Shown: positions 45,491-54,129, counted from the first letter of the stretch. The stretch: 64,000 nt of DNA from Chersky-840 sp963838775 (GCA_963838775.1 CAWISP010000030.1:240144-304143), one strand, 5' to 3'. Program-made: numbers and translations. The notes: generated by a model from the sequence alone, not told the origin.

Positions 45491-46408
45491 ATGACGAACG
45501 ACGAGACGCCCGGAGTCACCCGCTTCGATGAAGCTTGGCTCTCGCACCGGACCTACCTGATCGGGCTGGCCTTTGGCATGTTGGGTGACATCGGCGCTGC
45601 CGAGGATGCTGTCCAAGAGGCCTTTTCCCGACTGGCCAACACCGAGTTCGACCGCATCGAGGATGAACGGGGATGGCTCACGGTGGTGACCAGCCGGATC
45701 TGCCTCGATCTGATCCGCTCCGCACGCGCCCGCCGGGAGCAGGTGCGTGAAACAGCGACCATCGAGTCGGCCGGGAGAGCCGCCTTTCAGGCACCGAGCA
45801 TCGACCCGGCTGACCGAGTCACCCTGGACGACCAGGTTCGCTTGGCGTTGCTCGTCGTGCTGCAGCGGTTGACGCCGGCCGAACGGGTGGTATTCGTCAT
45901 GCACGACATCTTCCAGATGCCCTTCGACGCGATCAGCGACGCAATCGGTCGTCCTGCACCCACGTGCCGCCAGCTGGCTCGCCGGGCCCGGGAGAAGATC
46001 GAACAGGAGCATCCACATGGTCGGGCCGCTGTGGGCACTGCCCAACACCGTCTCGTCGCCGAAGAGTTCATCGACGCCTGTGCCAGCGGCGATCTGCAGG
46101 GCCTCATTCGGACCCTCGACCCCGAGGTTTCCGGGGTTATCGACCTCGGACCGTCGGACCCCAGGACGGGGCGGGTCTTTCGTGGTGCACCGGTGGTGGC
46201 CGCCAACGCCTTCCGTTACTTGGCGCAGTCGACCCTCGTGGTCAGCCCCGTGGGAGATCACACCATCGTGCTTGCCTTCACGGGCCGAAAGCTGTGGGCG
46301 ATCTTCATGATGACCGTGGCGAACGGGCTCATTACCGAGCTGGACGGCCTGGCCGATCGGGAGAAGATCGCTTTCCTAGGTACTCAACTCTCTGTCGCCA
46401 TCCCCTGA
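45491..46408 (+). CDS. ECF sigma factor with SnoaL-like C-terminus (SigJ/ECF41-like)
   Basis: 305 residues. Region 2 is 'YLIGLAFGMLGDIGAAEDAV' followed by QEAFSRL and 'GWLTVVTSRICLDLIRSARA'. Region 4 is 'LTPAERVVFVMHDIFQMPFD' with 'AISDAIGRPAPTCRQLARRA'. The last ~120 residues form a SnoaL-like domain ('RLVAEEFIDACASGDLQGLI', 'VANGLITELDGLADREKI') that replaces an anti-sigma factor in ECF41-type sigmas. The WLPEP linker typical of many ECF41 members is not seen. ATG with AGGGA upstream. It probably controls itself and the divergent VOC-ABC operon through the paired promoters. Confidence 0.88.
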   Translation: MTNDETPGVTRFDEAWLSHRTYLIGLAFGMLGDIGAAEDAVQEAFSRLANTEFDRIEDERGWLTVVTSRICLDLIRSARARREQVRETATIESAGRAAFQAPSIDPADRVTLDDQVRLALLVVLQRLTPAERVVFVMHDIFQMPFDAISDAIGRPAPTCRQLARRAREKIEQEHPHGRAAVGTAQHRLVAEEFIDACASGDLQGLIRTLDPEVSGVIDLGPSDPRTGRVFRGAPVVAANAFRYLAQSTLVVSPVGDHTIVLAFTGRKLWAIFMMTVANGLITELDGLADREKIAFLGTQLSVAIP

Positions 46409-46632
46409 ACGGCAGGTCGGCGAAGCGTCTTCGCGTCCCACCATTAGGCACCCTGCACTCGCGCCCGGCGGGATGAGGTGTGGCTGGACTCACGATGTCG
46501 TGATCGGCGAACAGCATTTACAGAAGATCAGATGCTCTCGTCTTATTCAAAGGAACTCCCGCATTACTTCCGGTCGGGAAGTCCAGAACCGCGGTCATGA
46601 TGTGTGAGAACGCAAACGAATCGTCGTTCCTG

Positions 46633-46667
46633 TTGGTAGCCCCACGGTCCTCGCGGCATAATGCCGC
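46633..46667 (+). promoter_or_regulatory. Leaderless promoter with palindrome over the -10 box
   Basis: TTGGTA (46633-46638), 18 bases, CATAAT (46657-46662), six bases, ATG at 46669. The -10 lies inside the palindrome GCGGCAT-A-ATGCCGC (46653-46667), which could be an operator that competes with polymerase. Confidence 0.6.
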
Positions 46668-46668
46668 A

Positions 46669-47652
46669 ATGACGAAGATCTATTACGAGGATGATGCCGA
46701 TCCCCGAGCCTTGGCCGGGAAGGTGGTCGCAGTGGTCGGGTACGGCAATCAGGGCCGATCCTGGGCCCTCAATTTGAGGGACAGCGGGTGCGAACCCGTC
46801 GTCTGCGTCCGGGAAGATCAAACCAGCGAACAAGCTGGATTGGATGGCTTCGAAACACATGAACTTCTTGCTGCAAACGATGCCGATGTCATCTGCATCC
46901 TAGTACCCGACGATGTCATACCAACGTTAGGACTCGTGCCGGGTCGACGGTCCTGTGTGATCGTGGCGTCCGGCTACACCCTCGCGTTTGGTCGTCTCGC
47001 GCCTGCGGGAGATGCGGGCATGGTGGCTCCACGCATGCTCGGACCTGAAGTGAGGCACTGTTACGAAGAGGGTGTGGGATTCATTTCTGCTCTCGGAGTA
47101 CACCAAGATGTGACCGGCAGTGCTCTTGTCTGCGTGCTCGCGGTGGCTAGGGCCATTGGCGGTTTGCGTCAGGGCGGTATCGAACTCACGCCAATGCAAG
47201 AGGCAGTACTAGATCTTGGAGTGGAGCAGGTGCTGTCACCAGCGCTCACGGCAGTGAGTACCGCGTTCGTTCAGACGATGGTTGAGCGAGGAATTCCCAT
47301 TGAGGCCGTGATCACCGAATTGGTGTTGTCAGGTGAGGTCGAGCGAACATATCGACTTCTTCGTGAGGTGGGTTACGCCGTCCAGTCGGAGTACCACTCG
47401 CCAACCAGTCAATACGGCCAGCTGACCCGGCGCGGCCGTTACGATCATCTCGACCTCCTTTCGACAATGCGTGCCCTTGCCGATGACATCGAGAGTGGTC
47501 GCTTTGCCGATGAGTGGGACGCGGAACGGGATGCTGGTTATCCGAACCTCACGGCTCTCAAGCACCAACACGCGGGAGCTGCCATCCGCGAGTACGAGGC
47601 TGAACTTCGAACGCGGCTCGGTCCCGGTGTCGCTCAACGGAACGGCTTGTGA
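46669..47652 (+). CDS. Ketol-acid reductoisomerase-like protein (non-canonical)
   Basis: 327 residues. The Rossmann part has 'VVAVVGYGNQGRSWALNLRD', and 'GVGFISALGVHQDVTGSA' parallels the KARI pattern. The C-terminal helical domain has 'DLGVEQ', retaining the Asp and Glu of the canonical DLFGEQ magnesium motif. The second acidic helix is changed: the stretch equivalent to ECLHELKLIVD reads ELVLSGEVERT. IlvC normally makes 2,3-dihydroxy-isovalerate in branched-chain synthesis. With altered ligands and no ilvB/ilvN/ilvD nearby, this is more likely a paralogue with another substrate. It stands alone behind its own leaderless promoter. Confidence 0.75.
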   Translation: MTKIYYEDDADPRALAGKVVAVVGYGNQGRSWALNLRDSGCEPVVCVREDQTSEQAGLDGFETHELLAANDADVICILVPDDVIPTLGLVPGRRSCVIVASGYTLAFGRLAPAGDAGMVAPRMLGPEVRHCYEEGVGFISALGVHQDVTGSALVCVLAVARAIGGLRQGGIELTPMQEAVLDLGVEQVLSPALTAVSTAFVQTMVERGIPIEAVITELVLSGEVERTYRLLREVGYAVQSEYHSPTSQYGQLTRRGRYDHLDLLSTMRALADDIESGRFADEWDAERDAGYPNLTALKHQHAGAAIREYEAELRTRLGPGVAQRNGL

Positions 47653-47731
47653 ACCCCAATCATATGCTCTGACTCACGATCAGGTCTCTTCCGCCCTGCT
47701 CGAATCCAGCGGTGCATCAGGACAGCCTCGT

Positions 47732-48667
47732 CTACACAATCGACTCCGGATGACGCGCCTCCAACATCCGGCGCATTCCAACTTGCCACGGCACCTCTGT
47801 TCGACCCAGCACTTCGTGCATGGTGGTCACATCGGCCCACAGCGGCCAGGGTGCGCCGTCTTCATAGCGAAATCGGGCCTCCCGACCGACGAGTGTGGCG
47901 AGGAATTGGCAGTATTCCTCGGCGCTCACTGTCTCACTTCCAGCCCAATTGACTGTCACTGCTGGCTTGGCGGCCACCTCGAGCGCTCGGATGCCCAGCC
48001 GGACGTAGTCGTCTTCGTAGATGGGGTTGTAGTTGTTGGGCCTGTCTGGGTGCAGGACGATGTCCTTGCCTGCGAGGATGCGATCAAGTCGGTCGGCCGG
48101 AGCCCCACCCAGGGGGCCGTAGGTTGAAAAGATCCGTATGACGGTGAGGGGCACCCCGTTCTCTGCAGCGCTGAACCGAGCGACAGATTCGCCCGCAATC
48201 TTCGACAAGCTGTAGAGCCCGAGGTGGACGCCGGGAGGGTCGTCCTCGCGAAGGGGACGCCGACCTTGGTATTCGTATGTCGAGCCCGACGAACAGAAGA
48301 CGAAGCCCCTAAACGTCGACCCGAAGGAGCGGGAGCATTCGGCGATGAACCGTCCAGGTACTTGGGCGTTTACGTCAAAGGTTCGTTGCCAATCGGTCCT
48401 AGCTTCCGGGCCTATGCGCGCCGCAGCGTGAAAGACATGGGTCAACGGGCGACCCCCGACGTCTGCGATCGACGCGAGGTCGAACGCGGCCACATCTCCG
48501 ACGATGGGCACAATGCCGGCGGTCCGCAGGCGCGCCTCGTCTCCTGCTTGGGAACACCGAGCCAGTCCGTAGACGTCGTGTTGCCGGGCCAGGGCCCGGG
48601 CGATGGGGAAGCCGATCCTTCCTGTCGCCCCGGTCACGAGCACGGACCACCGCTCTGGCGTGGTCAT
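47732..48667 (-). CDS. NAD-dependent epimerase/dehydratase (extended SDR)
   Basis: 311 residues: 'VLVTGATGRIGFPIARAL' binds NAD, 'VFHAAARIGPEARTDW', 'FVFCSSGSTYEYQG' supplies the active Ser, YSLSK the YxxxK pair, and 'VIRIFSTYGPLGG' follows. Members modify sugar nucleotides or similar substrates; no sugar genes are nearby. The ATG at 48667 gives MTTPERWSVLVTG; a longer upstream start is less family-like. It diverges from the DUF1214 gene by 26 bases. Confidence 0.85.
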   Translation of the reverse strand: MTTPERWSVLVTGATGRIGFPIARALARQHDVYGLARCSQAGDEARLRTAGIVPIVGDVAAFDLASIADVGGRPLTHVFHAAARIGPEARTDWQRTFDVNAQVPGRFIAECSRSFGSTFRGFVFCSSGSTYEYQGRRPLREDDPPGVHLGLYSLSKIAGESVARFSAAENGVPLTVIRIFSTYGPLGGAPADRLDRILAGKDIVLHPDRPNNYNPIYEDDYVRLGIRALEVAAKPAVTVNWAGSETVSAEEYCQFLATLVGREARFRYEDGAPWPLWADVTTMHEVLGRTEVPWQVGMRRMLEARHPESIV

Positions 48668-48693
48668 GGCCCGGGACCCTAGCGTTTGCCACC

Positions 48694-49863
48694 GTGGACG
48701 AGTCACAGGACCAGGCGAACCAGGACGAGGCCAACCGAGCGCGACTCGATGCAGCGTGGAGGGTGTGGATCGATTCGCAGGAGGCGGCGATCGAGATCGT
48801 CCGGAAGGCCGAGGGTGTCCCTCGCACCACGCTCGACGAGACTGAGGGCTACCGATGGATCACGCGGCTGGTCTCCCTGGCGCAGGAGTGGTTTATTGAG
48901 AAGTCGGACCCGCTGCACCCACAGTTATTTCAGTCGCAGACTGAGTACCGCAAGCTCCTTGTCGATAATCCCGACGTCCGTTACGGGTTCTGCACGCTCG
49001 ACGAAACGCGTACCTACCGCCTCGTGGGTTCGAGGGGTGACGCTGCCTATATTGGCCTCACCTTCGGCACGCCGGTTGGAAAGGGCCCTGTCGACGGCAA
49101 GACAGGCACGACGGTACAGGCACACATCGACCAGTTCGAGCTCGGGCCAAACGGCGAGGTGGACATCCTCCTCGTCCCCGAGGGCAATCGTTCTTCGACA
49201 AGTCAAAGTAATTGCATCGAGATGACGCCGGGTACCGGTCAGTTGGCCGTCCGGGAAACCTTCTTCGATCGTCGCGTCGACAGGCCCGCAGATCTGCGCG
49301 TCGAACTGGTGGGCGGGGAGCCGCCGCCGGTGCTCGGCGTCGAAGAGCTCGCCGGCAAGCTCGAGTTCGCGGGAGTATTCGTCCAGTTCGTGGCGGCGAC
49401 GGCCGTGAATATGTGGCACGACACCGCGGACAACGTCAACAGATTCGGAGGTACCGCAGGTGCGGACCACGTGGCCGCCCAGGACGATGAGGTGCGGTCT
49501 CATAGCAACGCCGAGATGACCTATCACGGCGGTCGTTGGGTCTTGGGTGAGGGAGAGGCTCTCGTCGTGACCATCCATGATCCGCCGACGGAATTCCTCT
49601 ACTGGGGTCTGACCACGTCCACTGCGTGGATGGAGAGCCTCGACTACCGCTACACCACCACCAACCTGAACAACCACACCGCGCAGCGAGCAGCTGACGG
49701 GAGTTGGCAGTTGGTCATCTCACCGACTGATCCTGGCGTACCGAACTGGTTGGATACCCAAGGACGTCGCGAGGGCTACATGATCGTGCGGTGGGTTCTG
49801 GCTGATGGCCCGCCCCACCCCACATGCGAGCTCGTGACGATTGCAAGTCTCACGGGGAGCTAA
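48694..49863 (+). CDS. DUF1214 domain-containing protein
   Basis: 389 residues, no signal peptide. The N-terminal third is helical. The C-terminal third shows the DUF1214 pattern 'FLYWGLTTSTAWMESLDYRY', 'TTTNLNNHTAQRAADGSWQL' and 'VPNWLDTQGRREGYMIVRW'. The family has no established activity and often occurs with lipid or steroid catabolism genes in actinobacteria. GTG start at 48694; TAGCGT eight bases before it may be a leaderless -10. It is convergent with the sulfotransferase gene. Confidence 0.82.
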   Translation: MDESQDQANQDEANRARLDAAWRVWIDSQEAAIEIVRKAEGVPRTTLDETEGYRWITRLVSLAQEWFIEKSDPLHPQLFQSQTEYRKLLVDNPDVRYGFCTLDETRTYRLVGSRGDAAYIGLTFGTPVGKGPVDGKTGTTVQAHIDQFELGPNGEVDILLVPEGNRSSTSQSNCIEMTPGTGQLAVRETFFDRRVDRPADLRVELVGGEPPPVLGVEELAGKLEFAGVFVQFVAATAVNMWHDTADNVNRFGGTAGADHVAAQDDEVRSHSNAEMTYHGGRWVLGEGEALVVTIHDPPTEFLYWGLTTSTAWMESLDYRYTTTNLNNHTAQRAADGSWQLVISPTDPGVPNWLDTQGRREGYMIVRWVLADGPPHPTCELVTIASLTGS

Positions 49864-49877
49864 TCCACCAGTTCCGG

Positions 49878-51155
49878 TCAGACTTCGGACGGAACGGCGA
49901 AACGATGCTGGTAGTCGGCGACGAGTGCTCGGTGCTCCGCGAGATTAAGGCCAGTGTCCTCGAAGCGGTAATCGTGGGTGCCAACCCCCCTGTTCAGGTG
50001 ACGGGCAGCCACGTAGGAGCGGAGCCGGTCAAGCGCTTCGTCGGGCAGCGTGAGTCCCCATGTGTCGTAGATCCGGGTAACGGTGCCGATCGGATCGGCG
50101 ACGAGGTCCTTGTAGATGACGTCACTGATTTGTTCTGCAGGGAGACTCCCCGAGTCACGTATTTCGGTAACGTCGTTCATCTGGATCTCCACGCCCATGC
50201 AGAGAAACTCGACGAGTTCGGCATGGGCAACCCGGTCAGAGTGCATCCAGTGGAGGGTTGCCATGGTGTCGGCCAACGACCCAATCACGCGTAGGGGGTC
50301 CCGGTGCGTCATGACCACCCGAGCGTCGGGATAGGTCGCAAACACCAGGTCCAGGGATCCCAGATGCGACGGGGCCTTGATCGCCCACGTCGGCGTCACG
50401 CTGCCATCGGAGTTGGGAGACCACTGCAGCGTCTGCAGCATTCTCCGGTGCCACTCGTATGCCGGCGTCTGATCGACACCACTCTTCCAGATTGTGTAGC
50501 TCGGCACGTTATAGATGCCGGTGAACATGTCGCTCGAAAACTGATGGGCAAAGAGGAAGATACATTCGGTCGGCAGATGTCCACCGTTCTCGTGCATGGC
50601 CGTGAAGGCGGGAACCATGGCATCCATCAACGTGATTTCGGCATCCATGAGCGCAGCCCAATCAGTCCCAGCCGACGGAACTTGCCAGTCGGGTGACTGA
50701 ACGGCTCCCGGCACGGTGTGCACCAACTCCCACAGGAGCGGCGGCCGGTTGTCCGAGTCGCAGGCGAGTAGCTCGTGCAGGAGGGTGGTGCCAGAACGAC
50801 CGAGGCCAGTCACAACAATGGGGCTCCGCACCGCTTCTTTTGCGATGGTGGGTTCGCGCTTCCACAGATCGACCAGCCGAAGACGGTTCTGCAGGATGAG
50901 CTGAAGCTCAGCCCGAGCGCGAAGGCGGCCTGCGAGGTGGAGGTCGGCCTCTTCGTCGAGCGCAGTGCACAATCGTTCGAGCGGATCGCGGAACCAGGAG
51001 TCACCGGCGTCGTCCAGGCCTGTGGCCGATCGCGCGGCGGCAAGTAAGTCGTCGGCTTTGAGCGAGACAATGGACCGTCCGTTGTCGCCAAGACCGTGCC
51101 CATAGGCGACAACTTTCTCGACCCAAGGAGCTCGTGCTGGCGGTGTCCACTCCAT
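49878..51155 (-). CDS. Sulfotransferase family protein
   Basis: 425 residues. PAPS-binding motifs are 'VVTGLGRSGTTLLHELLACD' and 'ARVVMTHRDPLRVIGSLADT'. 'AIKAPSHLGSLDLVFATYPD' and 'HDYRFEDTGLNLAEHRALVA' match the gene at 21421-22596, so the two are paralogues. The ATG at 51155 is favoured: TACCCT (51163-51168 on the minus strand) stands 7 bases upstream as a leaderless -10. An in-frame start at 51224 would add an unlikely Pro/Gly-rich stretch. Acceptor unknown. Confidence 0.83.
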   Translation of the reverse strand: MEWTPPARAPWVEKVVAYGHGLGDNGRSIVSLKADDLLAAARSATGLDDAGDSWFRDPLERLCTALDEEADLHLAGRLRARAELQLILQNRLRLVDLWKREPTIAKEAVRSPIVVTGLGRSGTTLLHELLACDSDNRPPLLWELVHTVPGAVQSPDWQVPSAGTDWAALMDAEITLMDAMVPAFTAMHENGGHLPTECIFLFAHQFSSDMFTGIYNVPSYTIWKSGVDQTPAYEWHRRMLQTLQWSPNSDGSVTPTWAIKAPSHLGSLDLVFATYPDARVVMTHRDPLRVIGSLADTMATLHWMHSDRVAHAELVEFLCMGVEIQMNDVTEIRDSGSLPAEQISDVIYKDLVADPIGTVTRIYDTWGLTLPDEALDRLRSYVAARHLNRGVGTHDYRFEDTGLNLAEHRALVADYQHRFAVPSEV

Positions 51156-51253
51156 CGGCGGCAGGGTACCGCACCCGACTCCAATTCGCGCCGGTTGGCC
51201 CAAGGGCATCGGGGAGGCGGACATGATCGAGGCTGATGCTCTCGCGGGTTCAA

Positions 51254-51276
51254 CGCCCTGACTATTAATCAGGGCG
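51254..51276 (-). terminator. Hairpin after the amidohydrolase gene
   Basis: CGCCCTGA / TCAGGGCG, 8-base perfect stem with a 7-base AT-rich loop, 45 bases past the stop of the amidohydrolase gene and before the sulfotransferase promoter. It is followed on the minus strand only by TTG, so possibly a weak terminator. Confidence 0.5.
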
Positions 51277-51320
51277 CCTTGGTGCAGTCCTTTTCGCGAA
51301 TGCTGGCCCCCGGGCCGGTA

Positions 51321-52550
51321 CTACTCTCGGTCCAGGTCCAACATCTTGATGGCGTTGCCTCGCAGGATCTTGTAGGCCACGTCCTCGTCGAGGCCGGCGC
51401 ACAACTTTTCGACGTACGCTTCCGAGTGCGGCCATGTGGTGTCAGTGTGCGGATAATCTGTCTCGAAGCAGATGTTGTCTTCGCCCACTTCCTCCAGTGA
51501 TCGGAGGCCGTGCCGGTCGGCGGTGAAGCACCCGAAGATGCGCCCGTAGTACTGCGTGGATGGGAGCACTGGGATCCGTTCCTTGGCGTTTGTCCATGCG
51601 TCGTGCATTTCCCACACCGTGTCTGCCCGTTCCAGTATGTAGGGGATCCACCCGATCTGGCCCTCGGAGTAGGCCAACTTCAACTTGGGGAACCGAAGGA
51701 GATTGCCGGAGAAGAGCCAGTCGGCCAGAGACGCAATGGCGTTGTTGAAACCCAAAGCGACTCCCACAGCCTTGTTCGAATCAGGCGATGCGACCGGGTT
51801 TGAACTGCTCGATCCAACGTGCATGCACACAGTCACCCCGTAGTCGTTGCATACCTGCCACAGTGGATCCCAATAGTCCGTGTTGATGCTGGGCAGCTTA
51901 AGACGGGTGGGCATCTCGCTGAAGGCAATGGCCCGGACTCCTCGTTCCGCATTGCGCTTGGTTTCAGCAGCTGCGAGATCTGCGTCCCACAGAGGGATGA
52001 GACACAGAGGGATGTTGACGCCCCCTGACGGTCCGCACCACTCTTCCACCATCCAGTCGTTGTTCGCCTTTACACATGCGAGGCCGAGGTCCTTATCTTT
52101 GCCCTCGTAAAACGTCTGTCCGCAAAATCGTGGGAAGGTCGGGAAGGGGAGTGACCCATCGGTGTGGTTGAGGGCAAGGTCTTTGACGCGCTCATCCCGG
52201 TCCCAGCAGCCTTTGCGCATCTCGTCGTACGTCGTGGCTGTCATCGTCATCTGCGTCCGGTCAAAAACAATGTTGCCCTGACCGTCGATGGTGGTCGACG
52301 CCTGCGGAATGGCCACGAACTTTTTCTGCACGTAGATCAACTCGTCGTCGTAGTACCAGGCGTCGCCCCAATCCCCCTCCGGGTCCTCGACCATGTCGTA
52401 TTTGGCGCCCGACAAGTGTTTGAAGCCGCCCCACCGTTTGCGCTCGACTCGCGGGCCCCTCTCCCGGTACTGCTGCGGCAGCCAGGTCTGCCACACGTGG
52501 GGAGGCTCAACCACATGGTCATCCACACTTACGATCTTGGGCAGCGTCAT
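51321..52550 (-). CDS. Amidohydrolase family 2 protein
   Basis: 409 residues: 'IVSVDDHVVEPPHVW' is the N-terminal metal motif (DxH), 'GVTVCMHVGSSSSNP', 'FPKLKLAYSEGQIGWIPYIL' and 'NICFETDYPHTDTTWP' with the terminal Asp. The end 'KILRGNAIKMLDLD' is typical. Large members of this family in actinobacteria are common near lipid-degradation genes; substrate unknown. The ATG at 52550 lies 6 bases after a TAATCT box, so translation is probably leaderless. Confidence 0.87.
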   Translation of the reverse strand: MTLPKIVSVDDHVVEPPHVWQTWLPQQYRERGPRVERKRWGGFKHLSGAKYDMVEDPEGDWGDAWYYDDELIYVQKKFVAIPQASTTIDGQGNIVFDRTQMTMTATTYDEMRKGCWDRDERVKDLALNHTDGSLPFPTFPRFCGQTFYEGKDKDLGLACVKANNDWMVEEWCGPSGGVNIPLCLIPLWDADLAAAETKRNAERGVRAIAFSEMPTRLKLPSINTDYWDPLWQVCNDYGVTVCMHVGSSSSNPVASPDSNKAVGVALGFNNAIASLADWLFSGNLLRFPKLKLAYSEGQIGWIPYILERADTVWEMHDAWTNAKERIPVLPSTQYYGRIFGCFTADRHGLRSLEEVGEDNICFETDYPHTDTTWPHSEAYVEKLCAGLDEDVAYKILRGNAIKMLDLDRE

Positions 52551-52556
52551 GAATCG

Positions 52557-52587
52557 AGATTACCCCTACCTGACGCCCGTGTCAGGT
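52557..52587 (-). promoter_or_regulatory. Leaderless promoter with operator-like repeat for the amidohydrolase gene
   Basis: On the minus strand CTGACA (52585-52580), 17 bases, TAATCT (52562-52557), six bases, ATG. The inverted repeat ACCTGAC-N6-GTCAGGT (52568-52587) covers the -35 box, suggesting repressor control. Confidence 0.65.
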
Positions 52588-52633
52588 GTCGGCTGTATCG
52601 CAAAGGCTGGGCACAGAGCCTTTCGAAATTGCC

Positions 52634-53233
52634 CTACTGACGAAGCGTCCGTAGGCGCCTGTTGGCGTCGTCGACGTCGAAATGGGTCGGGTCGAACGAT
52701 CCGCCCGCCCATTCGAGGTAGTCGTCGTGCTCCTCGTCGGCGGGATCGCCGATGGCCTCGAGGAAGTGCTCGTAGCCCGATGGTCCACCCACGTCCTCGG
52801 GGGGACAGGCACCCTGACCGTCCAGACAACACGGGTATCTGACCCCGCCGGCCAGGGGGACGATCTCCTCGACCTCGTCGACGTCGATCCGGTGCTCCCA
52901 GTCGTCGCCGAAGTCGTACCGGTAGACGAACGAGGATCCCGCCGGCGCCGCCGTTGCGAGCGTGATTTCCTGAGCATCGGCGGAAGACGAATCGACGTCG
53001 ACGTCGTCGTCCTCGTCCTCGTCGTCGAGTCCGTAGCGCGTCGTGCCGATCTCGAACTGGTAGAGATGCGCGTCCATCCAGCCCATGGAACCCTGGATCA
53101 CCGAGTGCAACGTGGCAAGAGTGGTCGAGCTCGCCACGAGTAATCGCCGCCAGACGGGCGGCTCGACGTCCACCAGGGTGATCGTGAGCTTGTGCACAGA
53201 GGCGTCGGCCGACGATTTCGCTTGTGGGCTCAT
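52634..53233 (-). CDS. Plasmid pRiA4b ORF-3 family protein
   Basis: 199 residues: 'LTITLVDVEPPVWRRLLVAS' at the start, 'LHSVIQGSMGWMDAHLYQFE', an acidic linker, 'SSFVYRYDFGDDWEHRIDVD' and 'GPSGYEHFLEAIGDP'. This is the IS1096/pRiA4b ORF-3 family, known from plasmids and insertion sequences but of unknown function. The ATG at 53233 matches the family N-terminus; GTG at 53278 is also in frame. It is the last chromosomal gene before the integrated elements. Confidence 0.82.
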   Translation of the reverse strand: MSPQAKSSADASVHKLTITLVDVEPPVWRRLLVASSTTLATLHSVIQGSMGWMDAHLYQFEIGTTRYGLDDEDEDDDVDVDSSSADAQEITLATAAPAGSSFVYRYDFGDDWEHRIDVDEVEEIVPLAGGVRYPCCLDGQGACPPEDVGGPSGYEHFLEAIGDPADEEHDDYLEWAGGSFDPTHFDVDDANRRLRTLRQ

Positions 53234-53332
53234 GGTGATCCGACGGTAGTCACAACGTTCGTCGGTGCGCCCCGCCACCTCGCCAGGAGCTGGACCAAAC
53301 GAGCGGCACCACTCTTAAGCTGCGATTTCTCC

Positions 53333-53378
53333 GAGAGCGGGCGAAGGGAATCGAACCCTCGTTCTCAGCTTGGGAAAA
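53333..53378 (-). other. att copy 1: 3' half of tRNA-Gly(CCC), chromosomal end of element A
   Basis: On the minus strand it reads, from the anticodon loop TTCCCAA, through GCTGA, the T-arm GAGGGTTCGATTCCCTT and the acceptor strand CGCCCGC to T73 at 53336. Beyond the anticodon loop (53377 on), tRNA sequence stops, so the 5' half is missing and this is not a working tRNA. The same sequence recurs at 58512 and 63958. Confidence 0.85.
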
Positions 53379-53391
53379 TCGCCAAGGCCGA

Positions 53392-53451
53392 CTCGGTGGA
53401 CGACGACGAACGAGAACGGCAGGTCAGCGATTCGGTGGACGACGACGAACG
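53392..53451 (+). repeat. 21-bp direct repeat, period 39, at the left end of element A
   Basis: Two copies of (C/T)TCGGTGGACGACGACGAACG at 53392-53412 and 53431-53451. Element B has the same pair at 58573-58593 and 58612-58632. Candidate binding sites for the recombinase or a directionality factor. Confidence 0.6.
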
Positions 53452-53470
53452 GCCACGGACGCACCCGGAT

Positions 53471-53488
53471 GTGCCATGAATGCGCCAT
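53471..53488. other. Candidate arm-type sites, left end of element A
   Basis: GTGCCAT (53471-53477) and GCGCCAT (53482-53488), 11 bases apart, are inverted copies of the ATGGCAC motif repeated beside the integrase gene. Element B has the same pair at 58652-58669. Confidence 0.45.
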
Positions 53489-53562
53489 GACGCTGGCGTC
53501 AGTGTCCGCAATCGGATAGCGAGAAGTCTTCAACCTGCCTCTCGGGTGGTCCGGTCGATTTC

Positions 53563-53589
53563 TTCGATTCTTTCGATTCTTTCGATTCG
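53563..53589. repeat. 9-bp tandem repeat TTCGATTCT, three copies
   Basis: Copies at 53563, 53572 and 53581 (the last ends in G), just upstream of the TATCCT box (53593-53598) of the antitoxin gene. Possibly operator sites for the HTH antitoxin or a slippage tract affecting promoter spacing. Confidence 0.65.
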
Positions 53590-53623
53590 TGGTATCCTGG
53601 ATCAAGGAGATTTGGGAGGCATC

Positions 53624-54127
53624 GTGGCAACAAGGGCCGATAATGGGGTGGTCTTTCCCCCCGATGATCTTGAGGGACTCCTCGACCTGGCCAGGTTCAT
53701 GGAGCAGCACACCGAGCCGGGGCTGCTCCTCGGTCCGGACGGTGAGCAGGTTCCGCTGCCTGCGGAGGTCTACGGGGTCCTCATCAACGTTGTGCAGGCC
53801 ATGCGGGAAGGAAAGGCCATCAGCGTCCTCCCTCAGACCCAACGGCTGACCACTCAGGAGGCTGCAGATTTCCTGGGAATCAGCCGGCCCACATTCGTCA
53901 AGCTGCTCGAACGCGGAGAGATCCCTTTCGAGCAGCCTGGACGGCATCGGCGGGTCTTCCTGTCGGATCTGCTCGCGTACCAGCTGAAGAGACAGACCGA
54001 CCGCCGCGCCACGTTGAACAGGATGACGGAGGAGGCCTCCGAGGCGGGCATCTACGAGGGCTCGGCCGGCGACTACACCGCTGCCTTGAAGGCGGAGCGC
54101 AAGCGCTTGGCTCGTAATCAATCCTGA
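53624..54127 (+). CDS. HTH antitoxin of a PIN toxin pair
   Basis: 167 residues. The central helix-turn-helix of excisionase/MerR type is 'LTTQEAADFLGISRPTFVKL' followed by 'LERGEIPFEQPGRHRRVFL'. The N-terminal 70 residues ('LEGLLDLARFMEQ') and the C-terminal 'EASEAGIYEGS' tail match HTH antitoxins that pair with PIN toxins. GTG at 53624 follows GGGAGG. The toxin gene starts 2 bases after its stop. It should neutralise the toxin and repress the pair. Confidence 0.82.
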   Translation: MATRADNGVVFPPDDLEGLLDLARFMEQHTEPGLLLGPDGEQVPLPAEVYGVLINVVQAMREGKAISVLPQTQRLTTQEAADFLGISRPTFVKLLERGEIPFEQPGRHRRVFLSDLLAYQLKRQTDRRATLNRMTEEASEAGIYEGSAGDYTAALKAERKRLARNQS

Positions 54128-54129
54128 TC

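Noticed and set aside
46490..46503. TCACGA-TG-TCGTGA palindrome after the sigma gene
   Set aside because: Short palindrome of a kind expected by chance in this composition; no promoter is nearby.
53336..53376. Complete tRNA gene at the att copies
   Set aside because: Only the anticodon loop to 3' end is present in copies 1 and 2; the 5' half, D-arm and 5' acceptor strand are missing.
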